Shown here: one piece after another, positions 1-7,727 of the stretch | Layout: the number at the start of each line of letters is the position of its first letter | Position numbering within the stretch: the stretch's first letter is position 1 | Assembly (NCBI GenBank): GCA_964571135.1 | Contig: CAZMZW010000004.1 | Location: forward strand, 115,644-179,643 | DNA length: 64,000 nucleotides | Direction: 5' to 3' | From: CAZMZW01 sp964571135 | Lineage (GTDB): Bacteria; Chloroflexota; Anaerolineae; Anaerolineales; Anaerolineaceae | Notes under the pieces: model-generated | What the model was told of the DNA's origin: nothing | The model's input: only the letters and a program-made list of their open reading frames with translations | Databases searched by the model: none | Made by a program: the position numbers and the translations under genes

Positions 1-135
1 CAAGAATTAAATCAAGAACTACAACTAGTAAATAAAAATCAGATATTGATTAAATTTACAAAATATCTATGCGGGATAGACTTCAACAATCATCTCGCTA
101 GATTCCAGGTTCGAGTCCTGGTCGAGGAGCTTTAG
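1..135 (+). CDS. C-terminal end of an unidentified protein, reading into the att repeat (partial)
   Basis: Frame 1 is open from the first base to a TAG at 133-135, giving 44 residues rich in Gln, Asn, Leu and Lys. The other two forward frames close within a dozen codons. The last 13 or so residues are encoded by the tRNA-derived attachment repeat, so the natural 3' end was probably replaced when an element inserted. The start lies outside the window and no family can be recognised. The A+T-rich composition resembles the element to the right, so this could be the end of a second, neighbouring element. It may also be non-coding. Confidence 0.35.
   Translation, partial: QELNQELQLVNKNQILIKFTKYLCGIDFNNHLARFQVRVLVEEL
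96..133 (+). repeat. Left attachment site (tRNA 3'-end remnant)
   Basis: Contains a perfect T-arm (CCAGG, TTCGAGT, CCTGG) followed by TCGAGGA-G, the 3' strand of an acceptor stem. No D-arm, anticodon arm or 5' acceptor strand precedes it, so this is a remnant and not a functional tRNA. The acceptor strand resembles that of tRNA-Asn in many bacteria, but the identity is uncertain. It matches 8594-8631 with a single A/G difference. Confidence 0.75.
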
Positions 136-144
136 CCGTAAAAG

Positions 145-176
145 GACACCCAAAATCGTTCAGGGTGTCTTTTATT
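145..176 (+). terminator. Rho-independent terminator beside the left att site
   Basis: GACACCC (145-151) and GGGTGTC (163-169) form a 7-bp stem followed by a T-rich run to about 179. It would end transcripts entering from the left, such as the partial gene at 1-135. Confidence 0.6.
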
Positions 177-239
177 TTTCTAATTCCAAACGTAAATTAA
201 TGCTATAGTATTTTAATGGCAGGACAGGAGGAGATTATT

Positions 240-926
240 ATGTGGCTAACTACCGCAATAAGTGCTTTTTTTGGAGCAGTACTTTCATTTATCATTAGTA
301 TTCTGATTGAGAATCAACGGAAACCAAAATTATCTTTGGAAATAGAGGATTTTTCTATTGAAAATAATCTTCAAGGTAAGCCCGCGAAAAGAATAAAACT
401 TTTACGAGTAAAACTACTAAATAGAAAAGTCAAACCCGCTTTTTCGTGGTGGTTAAAACGTGAAGCAATTATTCATTGCAAAGCCACAATTCAAATTCTT
501 CACATCGAAGATCGTTCCCCATTATTTACAAATCCAATTGACGCGAGATGGACTTATTCGGATGAACCCTTAACTCCCCAAATAAACTCAAACATAAATA
601 AAATTGTTCAAATATTTGATCCTGCAAAATATAACGCCACAAAGTTTAGGAGTTGTTATCCGGGAACAAAAGAACTTATTGATATAGTAGCTCGATATGA
701 CGACGATGAAGATTGCTTTATTTGGAATAACGATACCTATTTTAAAGGCTGGAGAAATAAAGAGGTTCAAATACCAAAAGGCAGATATTACGTAATAGTT
801 ACTGTTTTTTCATCTGGAGAAAATAATTCAGGATATTTTAAGCTTGAAAATACTATTAGTATTAATGATTTTAGATTGCAAAAAGTAAGTAATGAAGAAT
901 TAAAGATTCTAAAACAAAGCTGGTAA
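240..926 (+). CDS. Membrane-anchored protein of unknown function
   Basis: I do not recognise a family. The protein has one hydrophobic segment at its extreme N-terminus (about the first 22 residues), then a soluble, Lys/Asn/Ile-rich domain of about 200 residues that should face one side of the membrane. The start at 240 is chosen because AGGAGGAG (226-233) lies six bases upstream; an ATG at 216 has no such site. The gene sits between the left att site and the convergent recombinase and shares their A+T-rich composition, so it belongs to the element. It could be an accessory or defence cargo gene, but nothing in it shows this. Confidence 0.65.
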   Translation: MWLTTAISAFFGAVLSFIISILIENQRKPKLSLEIEDFSIENNLQGKPAKRIKLLRVKLLNRKVKPAFSWWLKREAIIHCKATIQILHIEDRSPLFTNPIDARWTYSDEPLTPQINSNINKIVQIFDPAKYNATKFRSCYPGTKELIDIVARYDDDEDCFIWNNDTYFKGWRNKEVQIPKGRYYVIVTVFSSGENNSGYFKLENTISINDFRLQKVSNEELKILKQSW

Positions 927-1928
927 TTATTGAAGCATTAAATCAATCCGACTCTTTTTCATATCATCATCCATATTTGAATAAAACTGATCCGTTATTC
1001 CTGTACTTGAATGCATAACATTCTGACTAATAGCTTTATAGTCTTCCTGGGTCTTCGAATGCGCTTGCCCATAATGAACGTGTCCATGCCGGAATTTATG
1101 AGGGGAATGATAAGTTAACCCCACTTTTTCAAGCCACGCTTTTAGATTCTTTCTGAACAAATTCGACCTTGTTAACCCAACTTCTTTGCGGGATGTATCG
1201 ATCTCTCCAGTATCAGGAGAAAAAGGAGCGAACCAATAACCGCAATCAGGAAGAATATTTCTGACTAAATTATCCCAATCCTCAACAACTTTGATTAATT
1301 CAGGAATCTTATAAAGAATAGTTTTTGCATTCTTTCCGTTCTTGGTTCGAACCCCTAGACTAGTGTACTGGTAAACGTATCGATTTTTGATATCGACTGC
1401 CTTGATAGGTAGAGATACAAACGCACCGATTCTCATACCCGATAAGAATAAAAATACTGTAGATGCCCGAATCCTTTGCTCTAAAAGGCTCTCAACTGGC
1501 GCATGAGCGATTTTTATGACCTCTTCGATAGTTACATACTCTTTATTTTGAGGAATCTCGCTAAGGCGCTTATTCCTGATCTTTGCAACCCATGACGGTT
1601 TAAGAGTTCGATATTCATAATCATTCTCATATAACCAAGAAAAGAAACGCCTTGCAGTGGCTAATATCTTTTTAATATGAACAGGAGAAAGATGATCTTT
1701 CTTTACGTCCAGATGAGCTTTTTGAATGAATTCGGGAAATGTAGGAACAATGGAAGGAACTTTCTCAAATGAGGAGCTATCAGCCCAATCCAAAATATAA
1801 CGAATATGAGATTCTTCGGCTTTATATGAACCAATTGAAATTTGATCGGTATGCATACGATAAAACAAGTATTTCTTAGTCAACTTCCAATTCTTTTTAC
1901 AGATCATTTTTCTTTCTTTTTGCATCAA
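927..1928 (-). CDS. Tyrosine recombinase / integrase
   Basis: Catalyses site-specific integration and excision of the element. The N-terminal half (about residues 25-110) fits a core-binding SAM-like domain. The C-terminal half has the catalytic set: Arg166 in the SGMR segment, His277 and Arg280 in HKFRH, His306, and the nucleophile Tyr316. At 333 aa it is of ordinary length for the family. Its 5' end overlaps the 3' end of the upstream HTH/zinc gene by about 30 bases, so the two are co-transcribed and probably translationally coupled. ATGs at 1928, 1925 and 1907 are all possible starts. Its place beside the left att site is typical. Family assignment is firm. Confidence 0.93.
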   Translation of the reverse strand: MMQKERKMICKKNWKLTKKYLFYRMHTDQISIGSYKAEESHIRYILDWADSSSFEKVPSIVPTFPEFIQKAHLDVKKDHLSPVHIKKILATARRFFSWLYENDYEYRTLKPSWVAKIRNKRLSEIPQNKEYVTIEEVIKIAHAPVESLLEQRIRASTVFLFLSGMRIGAFVSLPIKAVDIKNRYVYQYTSLGVRTKNGKNAKTILYKIPELIKVVEDWDNLVRNILPDCGYWFAPFSPDTGEIDTSRKEVGLTRSNLFRKNLKAWLEKVGLTYHSPHKFRHGHVHYGQAHSKTQEDYKAISQNVMHSSTGITDQFYSNMDDDMKKSRIDLMLQ

Positions 1929-2316
1929 TGATCTTCGCTACACATTTTCCACAGATCGGACAGGTAAAGAGATCATAAACTAACCGCCCCTTTGTAAATC
2001 TCTTTGAATCCGAGACATCAACGATCTTTTTACAGGAAACACACCAGGCTTGATTTTTTTCTAATCCGACCTTTTTATATAGGTCTTCATACCAAACCCG
2101 AAAAGATAATCCGTGAATCGATATTCTGCCCAGATCATCTTTTTCATGTGGACAATTCAAGGGAAGATAAACCCGATAAATTTGATTCTTACTTATTCCG
2201 ATCTCTTCGGACAATTCTCTAGGCGTATAAAGCATATTCAACAGCCCTTTAACCCGATTTCTTTGAGAACCGTTCAGCCTGCCTTTTAGTAATAGTGTCG
2301 GATAATCTTCTTCCAT
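1897..2316 (-). CDS. Small HTH and zinc-ribbon protein upstream of the integrase
   Basis: A 139-aa protein. Residues about 30-55 (YTPRELSEEIGISKNQIYR) read as a helix-turn-helix of MerR/excisionase-like type. The C-terminal half has two paired-cysteine knuckles (CVSC and CPIC, with a further Cys three residues on) that should bind zinc. It overlaps the integrase start, so the two proteins are made together. By position and fold it could be a recombination directionality factor or a regulator of the integrase. That role is inference. The family is not one I can name. Confidence 0.7.
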   Translation of the reverse strand: MEEDYPTLLLKGRLNGSQRNRVKGLLNMLYTPRELSEEIGISKNQIYRVYLPLNCPHEKDDLGRISIHGLSFRVWYEDLYKKVGLEKNQAWCVSCKKIVDVSDSKRFTKGRLVYDLFTCPICGKCVAKIIDAKRKKNDL

Positions 2317-2378
2317 TTTGTCTGCCTTTAGGCGAGAGGGATCACATCAAAAAATGTTTTCCACTCTCGCCCTATTAT

Positions 2379-2627
2379 TTACTTGTACATTGGATATCTT
2401 TTATTTTTTTTAGGAATGTCAGGATATTCCGGGTGAAGTTCTCTTATCTTCCCCCAGGGTATTGAATCGAACATAGTGTCTCCATTGCAATCAATATAGG
2501 GACAGAATTCCAGTAAATTAAAATCAGATTTAAATTCGCCTACTTTGTATGTTCTTTCGCAATGCAAGCACCATACCCATTCCCCTACTTTTCTTCCAAA
2601 CGCTTCTGATTGAATGTTGTTTTCCAT
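2379..2627 (-). CDS. Small zinc-ribbon-like protein
   Basis: An 82-aa protein with CLHC near residue 20 and a second pair CPYIDC near residue 42, as expected for a single zinc ribbon. An AGGAGG-type site lies just upstream of the ATG on the minus strand (around 2633-2640). It lies between the replication initiator and the HTH/zinc gene, all on one strand with short gaps, so it is probably part of the element's replication-integration operon. No specific function can be assigned. Confidence 0.6.
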   Translation of the reverse strand: MENNIQSEAFGRKVGEWVWCLHCERTYKVGEFKSDFNLLEFCPYIDCNGDTMFDSIPWGKIRELHPEYPDIPKKNKRYPMYK

Positions 2628-2643
2628 GTTTACCTCCTTTCTT

Positions 2644-3708
2644 TTAGAGTCTTTTGATGATCTCAGCTTTTATCTTTGCTTTACGGTTGATTGTTTCAAA
2701 GCCTTGACCAAATTCTTCCAAGCCTTCAAATAGTCCAGTCATGGATGGATCGCTTGGATTCAATTTAGCCATTCCCCCGGAAATCGTACCGCTAAGAAAT
2801 CTCATATAAGCGTCATTGATCCCATGGAATTCTTTTCCATGCCTTGAAGTTGGCCAATTAGTACCATTCGACCAATCAGCAACGATCTTTCTAATTTGCT
2901 CCCACAATGAAGAATCTACCCATCTATTTCGATTGCCATCCGAAGAATCGGGATAACATAAACGCCCCCAATCTAATAAATAAACCAATAATTCCCTAAT
3001 TGAGAATCCAATAAATTTTTCAAAATCTGTTAAATCCTTAGAAAAATTTCCTTCCTTGGGTTTTACTTCCCATTCGATTCTTGTAACTGACCCTTCATAG
3101 TTCTTCCAAACATCCAACCAATATGGATAATCACCCTCAACTATTGATTGTGCTACTTTGTCATAAATTCTTAAAAGAATAGATGATTTTCTGGAACCGA
3201 TATAAATTGATTCCAATATGCCAGTCCGGGAATTGTAGAAAACTTTGGAAACCTTTGACCTGCCAACCCAACCCATTTTCCAGAATTCCACATCTTGATC
3301 TTTCATAGATACTCCGAGCAAATCAATTGCAATATCTATTCTGGTGATACTTATTGGATATTCTTTTTTGATTCCAATATTTCGTAAAAATTCAATAACA
3401 GCTTCATGAAGATTGTTCACATTTTGCAGAAGAAATTTTGGTCCTAATTGAACCCATATTCCCATCCCTTGACCTTCACCGCACTTTTCGTCAACCTGAT
3501 CGGTAAGGTATACCCGGGCATCATGTTGCCAAACGCCGATCTTATAGCCACAAGCACCAGTCTTGACTACAAAATCATTTACAGGTATTCCATTTTTTAA
3601 TATCCTTGTATCTATGGTTGATACCCTTTGATAAAACATTTCAAAAATATCTCTTTTTGGATATTTCACATGCAGGTAAAGAGTATCAATTGTTATAAAA
3701 CCTTTCAT
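2644..3708 (-). CDS. Replication initiator of Rep_trans / RstA type
   Basis: Likely starts rolling-circle-type replication of the excised element by nicking its origin. The 354-aa sequence has the hallmark strands of this family: TRIDIAID near residue 121, LLRIYDK near residue 178, and TRIEWEV near residue 208, each a hydrophobic strand with conserved acidic and basic residues. Related proteins are found in Gram-positive rolling-circle plasmids, ICE relaxase-like initiators and filamentous phage (RstA). Two perfect inverted repeats lie just upstream (3731-3754, 3809-3845) and are candidates for its origin. I place it by motif pattern, so the subfamily is uncertain. Confidence 0.7.
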   Translation of the reverse strand: MKGFITIDTLYLHVKYPKRDIFEMFYQRVSTIDTRILKNGIPVNDFVVKTGACGYKIGVWQHDARVYLTDQVDEKCGEGQGMGIWVQLGPKFLLQNVNNLHEAVIEFLRNIGIKKEYPISITRIDIAIDLLGVSMKDQDVEFWKMGWVGRSKVSKVFYNSRTGILESIYIGSRKSSILLRIYDKVAQSIVEGDYPYWLDVWKNYEGSVTRIEWEVKPKEGNFSKDLTDFEKFIGFSIRELLVYLLDWGRLCYPDSSDGNRNRWVDSSLWEQIRKIVADWSNGTNWPTSRHGKEFHGINDAYMRFLSGTISGGMAKLNPSDPSMTGLFEGLEEFGQGFETINRKAKIKAEIIKRL

Positions 3709-3730
3709 TTATTAATCCTTTGTATTTTGC

Positions 3731-3754
3731 ACCCCCGTGTTACAGTACGGGGGT
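3731..3754. repeat. Perfect 8-bp inverted repeat upstream of the initiator gene
   Basis: ACCCCCGT (3731-3738) and ACGGGGGT (3747-3754) are separated by 8 bases. It starts 23 bases before the initiator's start codon. A G-rich hairpin here, with no T-run after it on the minus strand, fits a nick-site cruciform or operator better than a terminator. The role is inference. Confidence 0.45.
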
Positions 3755-3808
3755 TGTCCAGTTTCCCGGGATAATAACGACCTTTGTTATTCATTTTCCT
3801 AACTTCAA

Positions 3809-3845
3809 ACCAGTCAAGGGACTCCTCACGTCGTCCTTGACTGGT
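3809..3845. repeat. Perfect 11-bp inverted repeat at the 3' end of the RHH gene
   Basis: ACCAGTCAAGG (3809-3819) pairs with CCTTGACTGGT (3835-3845) across a 15-base loop. One arm lies inside the last codons of the ribbon-helix-helix gene. No strong T-run follows on the minus strand. It could be a terminator, an operator, or part of the element's replication origin. Confidence 0.45.
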
Positions 3846-4038
3846 CTATTCCACTATGTTTACTGATCCCATTTGCTAATTGCGATGAACCGATCATCAA
3901 GGCGATCCGAAGATATTCAGCCTTGCATAGACCAGATTGATCAATACTTGCCATAATTGAATGCTTTACCGTTAAAGGTAAAGTAACCTGTAACTTTCCA
4001 AACCGGCCTCTTTTTGTTGTTATGATCTGTTCATCCAT
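3826..4038 (-). CDS. Ribbon-helix-helix-like DNA-binding protein
   Basis: A 70-aa basic protein. Residues about 12-50 (LQVTLPLTVKHSIMASIDQ, then a helix with EYLRIALMIG) give the strand-helix-helix pattern of RHH regulators such as CopG or Arc. AGAGGTGAT lies just before the ATG on the minus strand. It precedes the replication initiator in the same direction, the usual arrangement for a copy-number or transcription repressor of a rolling-circle replicon. This role is inference from fold and position. Confidence 0.6.
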   Translation of the reverse strand: MDEQIITTKRGRFGKLQVTLPLTVKHSIMASIDQSGLCKAEYLRIALMIGSSQLANGISKHSGIDQSRTT

Positions 4039-4069
4039 ATAATCACCTCTTTACTTCACCGTCACGCCG

Positions 4070-4215
4070 TCAGTCCTTCGAAGCCTACCCTGCTCACATT
4101 CATCGTCAAGGGTTCCTGGCTGGCGCCGCTTCGCTCATCACCCCTGACAATGACCCTTCGTTCGCAGGGTGAAAATCGGCTTCGGACAGACGGCTTAGAC
4201 TGCACTGACAGCGTT
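4070..4215. other. G+C-rich patch inside the A+T-rich element; no convincing gene
   Basis: This stretch is much richer in G and C than its surroundings and has the texture of the intergenic repeat DNA seen elsewhere in the window (segments like CTTCGCTCATCACCCCTGAC). A 63-codon reverse reading frame crosses it but has no ribosome-binding site and no recognisable domain. I treat it as inserted repeat DNA. The gene-free gap 4039-4345 otherwise holds the XRE operator. Confidence 0.4.
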
Positions 4216-4274
4216 TTTATAAGCTTGCTTTTTCTTTTCATAGCCTGTATCATTAAATAAATCGAATAAATCGG

Positions 4275-4316
4275 ATGTACGTTTCATCACTCATAATTAT
4301 ATGATGAACCGTACAT
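4275..4316. promoter_or_regulatory. Operator-like inverted repeat upstream of the XRE gene
   Basis: ATGTACGTTTCATCA (4275-4289) and TGATGAACCGTACAT (4302-4316) form a 15-bp inverted repeat with one mismatch and a 12-bp A+T-rich spacer. It ends 29 bases before the XRE start and overlaps the region where a promoter is expected. The most likely ligand is the XRE protein itself. Confidence 0.6.
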
Positions 4317-4345
4317 TCTGTCAAGTATTAATCGGAGTCTATTTA

Positions 4346-4807
4346 ATGAAATTTGAAACTGAAACACCCCCAAATAAATATACGAAGGTTATGGGTGAAC
4401 TGATCCGTAAAGCCCGGGAAGAAGCTGGATTAAGCCAGGAAGAATTAGCAAAAAAAATTTATCGTAGGAGAGCTGCTGTTTCAGATATTGAAAATGGCAA
4501 AGTTGAATTTAGTGTTTGGGTATTGCCTTATCTTTCATCTGCACTTAATAAACCAATTGGTTATTTTTTCCCAAAAGGAATCATTGAAAATATTCAGGAA
4601 GATTCTCTTAGCCCTTTGGAACAAGAACTTTTATCCAATTTTAGAAATATGTGGGATGAAAGAATCCAACATTTGGCTTTAGCCCAGATCAAAGCAATTG
4701 CCAATTTAGACGTTAAAGCATTAATTAACGATTCCATTGATATAGTAGAGAATAAGAGACAATTGGAGAACGACACCATTGAATATTTAAAGAAACGTAA
4801 GAAATAA
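4346..4807 (+). CDS. XRE-family transcriptional regulator
   Basis: A 153-aa protein. Residues about 12-66 form a Cro/C1-type helix-turn-helix (GELIRKAREEAGLSQEELA, then AAVSDIENGKVEF). The rest, about 85 residues, is an acidic helical tail with no known domain. The start at 4346 is chosen because GGAG (4334-4337) sits eight bases upstream; an ATG at 4301 would place the operator inside the coding region. The gene is followed after 19 bases by the methyltransferase-nuclease gene, so it may act as a control protein for that cassette, as C proteins do in restriction-modification systems. The large inverted repeat upstream suggests autoregulation. Confidence 0.85.
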   Translation: MKFETETPPNKYTKVMGELIRKAREEAGLSQEELAKKIYRRRAAVSDIENGKVEFSVWVLPYLSSALNKPIGYFFPKGIIENIQEDSLSPLEQELLSNFRNMWDERIQHLALAQIKAIANLDVKALINDSIDIVENKRQLENDTIEYLKKRKK

Positions 4808-4826
4808 GAGGATAACCAAAAGAGGC

Positions 4827-6326
4827 ATGATGGAAAACACGTTATATTATGGGGATAATCTAAAAGTAATTCGTGAGTTTATTCAAAACGAGACTATTGA
4901 TTTAATATATCTTGACCCACCATTTAACTCAAATCGAACCTATAACGTTCTCTTCAAAGACGAAAGCGGTATATCTTCCGATGCTCAAATTACGGCTTTT
5001 GATGATTCCTGGCATTGGGGACAAACAGCCCAAGATACCTACAATGAACTTGTAACCAAAAGTCCCGGAAACTTCGGTCAGATGATCCAGTCTCTTTACC
5101 AGTTCATTGGCGCAAACCAAATGATGGCATACCTGGTTATGATGGCTATTCGCCTTATAGAATTACACCGAGTCCTTAAACCAACTGGCTCATTATGGTT
5201 ACATTGTGATCCAACAGCCAGTCACTACCTAAAAATTCTTTTAGATATGATTTTTGGCGCAAAGTCTTTTAGAAATGAAATAATCTGGTGTTATACTCGC
5301 CCTTCGGCATCAGTAAATCAATTTCCTCGAACTCACGAAACACTTTTTTGGTATTCTAAATCAGATAGAGCAGTTTTTTATCGTGATTCAATCAGAGTAC
5401 CTTATAACGAGGAAACTCTTGCTCGATCCAATCGTAATCCTGGTACAAAAAGTGTTATGGGTTCAAAGGGAAAAGACCGATTAAATCCATTGGGTAAAAT
5501 ACCTGAAAGTTGGTGGGTTATTCCAATACTCCAAGGAAACTCATCGGAAAAATTAGGTTATCCGACCCAAAAACCCCTTGCACTACTTGAAAGAATAATT
5601 TTAGCAACCTCAAAACCTGGTGATCTAGTTCTTGACCCGTTTAGTGGATGTGGCACTTGCATTACAGCAGCTCAAAAACTTCATCGGCATTGGATTGGTA
5701 TAGACATTACCCACCTAGCAATTTCTATGCATAAATCCAGGTTGAAGGATTCTTTCGGATTAGAACCAAAAAAAGATTATCGATTAGTTGGTGAGCCTGA
5801 AGATTTACCGGGTGCCTATCAATTGTCCTTAGATGATAGATTTCAATTTGAAGCATGGGCGATTTCTTTAGTTGAAGCTAGACCGATGAATAGACCAACT
5901 CAATCTTTAGTTGGACAAAGAGAAATCCATAAAGGATTTGACAGGGGTATAGATGGGATAATTAATTTTCTTGATGATCGAAAGGGTGGAGTTAAAAAGG
6001 CGCTAGTTCAAGTAAAAAGTGGAAAAGTTAATTCCGGTCACATTCGGGATTTGAAGGGTGTACTTGATCGGGAAAAAGCACAAATAGGTGTTTTTATTAC
6101 ATTGGAACCACCTTCTAGAGAGATGACAACTGAAGCCTTGACATCTGGTACTTATCATTCTGAAATATGGGATAGAGATTATCCAAAGATCCAAATTGTG
6201 AGCATTGAAGAGTTGCTCAATGGAGTTACATTAAAAATTCCTCAAACACCAACTAACGCGTCAGCATTTAATAAAGCTGAGAAGTTAGATAAACGTGATG
6301 TTACTCAGGGTGATTTAGGAATTTGA
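4827..6326 (+). CDS. DNA methyltransferase fused to a PD-(D/E)XK nuclease domain
   Basis: A 499-aa fusion. The N-terminal part is a beta-class N6-adenine/N4-cytosine methyltransferase: catalytic DPPF at residues 30-33 comes before the SAM-binding DPFSGCGT at 270-277, which is the beta-class order. The C-terminal part (about 345-470) has a restriction-endonuclease pattern: Asp372 and Asp376 in FDRGIDG, then Gln395-Val-Lys397 in LVQVKSG, as in Mrr-like PD-(D/E)XK folds with Gln in place of the acidic residue. One polypeptide could therefore both modify and cut DNA. ATGs at 4827 and 4830 are both close to AGAGG (4821-4825), and the choice is open. Target sequence unknown. Confidence 0.85.
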   Translation: MMENTLYYGDNLKVIREFIQNETIDLIYLDPPFNSNRTYNVLFKDESGISSDAQITAFDDSWHWGQTAQDTYNELVTKSPGNFGQMIQSLYQFIGANQMMAYLVMMAIRLIELHRVLKPTGSLWLHCDPTASHYLKILLDMIFGAKSFRNEIIWCYTRPSASVNQFPRTHETLFWYSKSDRAVFYRDSIRVPYNEETLARSNRNPGTKSVMGSKGKDRLNPLGKIPESWWVIPILQGNSSEKLGYPTQKPLALLERIILATSKPGDLVLDPFSGCGTCITAAQKLHRHWIGIDITHLAISMHKSRLKDSFGLEPKKDYRLVGEPEDLPGAYQLSLDDRFQFEAWAISLVEARPMNRPTQSLVGQREIHKGFDRGIDGIINFLDDRKGGVKKALVQVKSGKVNSGHIRDLKGVLDREKAQIGVFITLEPPSREMTTEALTSGTYHSEIWDRDYPKIQIVSIEELLNGVTLKIPQTPTNASAFNKAEKLDKRDVTQGDLGI

Positions 6327-6417
6327 TTTATTGTTTTCTATAACTAGAGTTATGTAAAACAAAAGATTTTTTGATAATTGTAATAAACATGAATTAATTT
6401 TTTCAAATAGTCAGGGC

Positions 6418-6954
6418 ATGAGGCAAGAATTGCATAAAATACTTGAGTGGGAAAATTCAGCTACTACACAAAAAGAACCGAAAACTGGGTGCATTCCAAC
6501 AGGTTATGAGTTTTTATTAAAAATGGCCGGAATCAAAAACGTGAATTACGAATCATTTCAAGATGATTTTGACCTTAACAAACGGTTTAATGATCCTGGT
6601 GCGGCAAATTTTAAATCAGTTGCCGACGAGATTAAAAGAATTTATCCTTTTATAAATATTGAAATTGAATCATTTAGTAAAAAGGAAGGTCAAAAGAAGG
6701 TAGATAAGATAAAGGGGTTGATTGAAAAAGACCAGCCAGTATTAATCTCGCTAAATATAACCGAATTTTCTGGAAAAAAGAGCTGTCATATAATGCCTGT
6801 TATTGGAATTAGCGATAATCAAATTTTGTTATTGAGAAGTTATGTTGATATTGGAAAACCTGACCTTATAGGGATCACCTTTTTAAAAATTATTGAAATA
6901 CATGAGAACTATCCTGGAGGAGAAGATATTGCATATTTGTCTTATTGGCCTTAG
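6418..6954 (+). CDS. Papain-like (C39-type) cysteine protein of unknown role
   Basis: A 178-aa protein with Cys25 in GCIPTGYEFLLKMAG, the usual start of a papain-fold helix, and His124 in CHIMPVIGI, a strand that matches the catalytic His strand of C39-like peptidases. No signal peptide or membrane segment is visible, so it would act in the cytoplasm. The gene sits between the methyltransferase-nuclease fusion and a second PD-(D/E)XK-like gene, in the same direction. It could be a protease effector or an accessory of the cassette. The catalytic pair is seen; the function is not known. The ATG has only a poorly spaced purine run upstream. Confidence 0.55.
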   Translation: MRQELHKILEWENSATTQKEPKTGCIPTGYEFLLKMAGIKNVNYESFQDDFDLNKRFNDPGAANFKSVADEIKRIYPFINIEIESFSKKEGQKKVDKIKGLIEKDQPVLISLNITEFSGKKSCHIMPVIGISDNQILLLRSYVDIGKPDLIGITFLKIIEIHENYPGGEDIAYLSYWP

Positions 6955-7058
6955 TGATGTACTAAGTTATATCCATACTGGAATCGAGTAATAATCCGCT
7001 AGGTTTCGATAACCACTCTTATAAAAACCATTACTAGTGTACAAAGGAGGAAACTCAA

Positions 7059-7541
7059 ATGAGTGAAAAACAAGCGACCACGAAGCCCGAGAAGCTTCAG
7101 AAACCCGAAGTTTTCCATAAAAAAACTGGTTATAAGGATTTGAATGCAAGACAGAAAGAAAGTTACAACTTCCAGAAGGTTTCTGGAATTTTAGCAGATT
7201 ATGGATATACCACCATCCGCTTATCAGATGATTGGGAAGGGGCAGATTTTCTTGCTAAACATGTTGACGGTGAAACAATCCTCAAGGTCCAATTAAAAAG
7301 TAGATTTACTATTTTAAAAAAATATATTGGTAAGGATATTTATATTTGCTTTCCAGACGGTAAAGGTCAATTTTATCTGTTTCCACACGACAAAGTAAAA
7401 GATGAGATTTTAGCGCTGGTTAATCGGAAAGGTAAGTCCATTGGAGATACGAGATGTTGGAACGATCTAGGTGGATGGTCTTTCCCCAGCTTGAATGACA
7501 AACACATCAAGATTTTAGAGCCTTACCTTCTCGAAAATTAG
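7059..7541 (+). CDS. PD-(D/E)XK-like nuclease-fold protein
   Basis: A 160-aa protein. After a Lys-rich N-terminal tail, residues 40-90 give the core of a restriction-nuclease fold: a helix, then GADF with Asp63, then a strand with Gln78-Leu-Lys80 (KVQLKSR). Gln-x-Lys in place of Glu-x-Lys is also seen in Mrr-like enzymes. AAAGGAGG lies 12 bases before the ATG, a strong ribosome-binding site. It is the second nuclease-like gene of the cargo and could be a separate effector, a Holliday-junction or repair nuclease, or a partner of the upstream fusion protein. Fold assignment is by motif only. Confidence 0.6.
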   Translation: MSEKQATTKPEKLQKPEVFHKKTGYKDLNARQKESYNFQKVSGILADYGYTTIRLSDDWEGADFLAKHVDGETILKVQLKSRFTILKKYIGKDIYICFPDGKGQFYLFPHDKVKDEILALVNRKGKSIGDTRCWNDLGGWSFPSLNDKHIKILEPYLLEN

Positions 7542-7556
7542 CAATTAGTTGAGTCT

Positions 7557-7590
7557 AGAGATAGGTGGAATTTTTCTCTATCTCTCTTGG
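7557..7590 (+). terminator. Possible weak terminator after the PD-(D/E)XK-like gene
   Basis: AGAGATAG (7557-7564) pairs with CTATCTCT (7578-7585). The stem is A+T-rich and no long T-run follows, so strength is doubtful. Confidence 0.3.
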
Positions 7591-7727
7591 CATAGATTCA
7601 GTGATGAATTTGTATATTACTAGAAGTCGATAATGCATCCGCTTGGTTAAGATAATTGCGCTTATTACAATCATAAATTTATTTGTAATAAAAGACCCAT
7701 TAAATTTAGTTTGAAATCAATAAGTCT

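Noticed and set aside
96..133. Functional tRNA gene at either att site
   Set aside because: Only the T-arm and acceptor 3' strand are present at both copies; no 5' half can be found within 100 bases.
4062..4253. 63-codon reverse frame in the element
   Set aside because: No ribosome-binding site or domain; it coincides with a G+C-rich repeat-like patch.
4827..6326. Type III Mod subunit
   Set aside because: The downstream gene is not a Res helicase-nuclease, and the nuclease pattern lies within the same protein.
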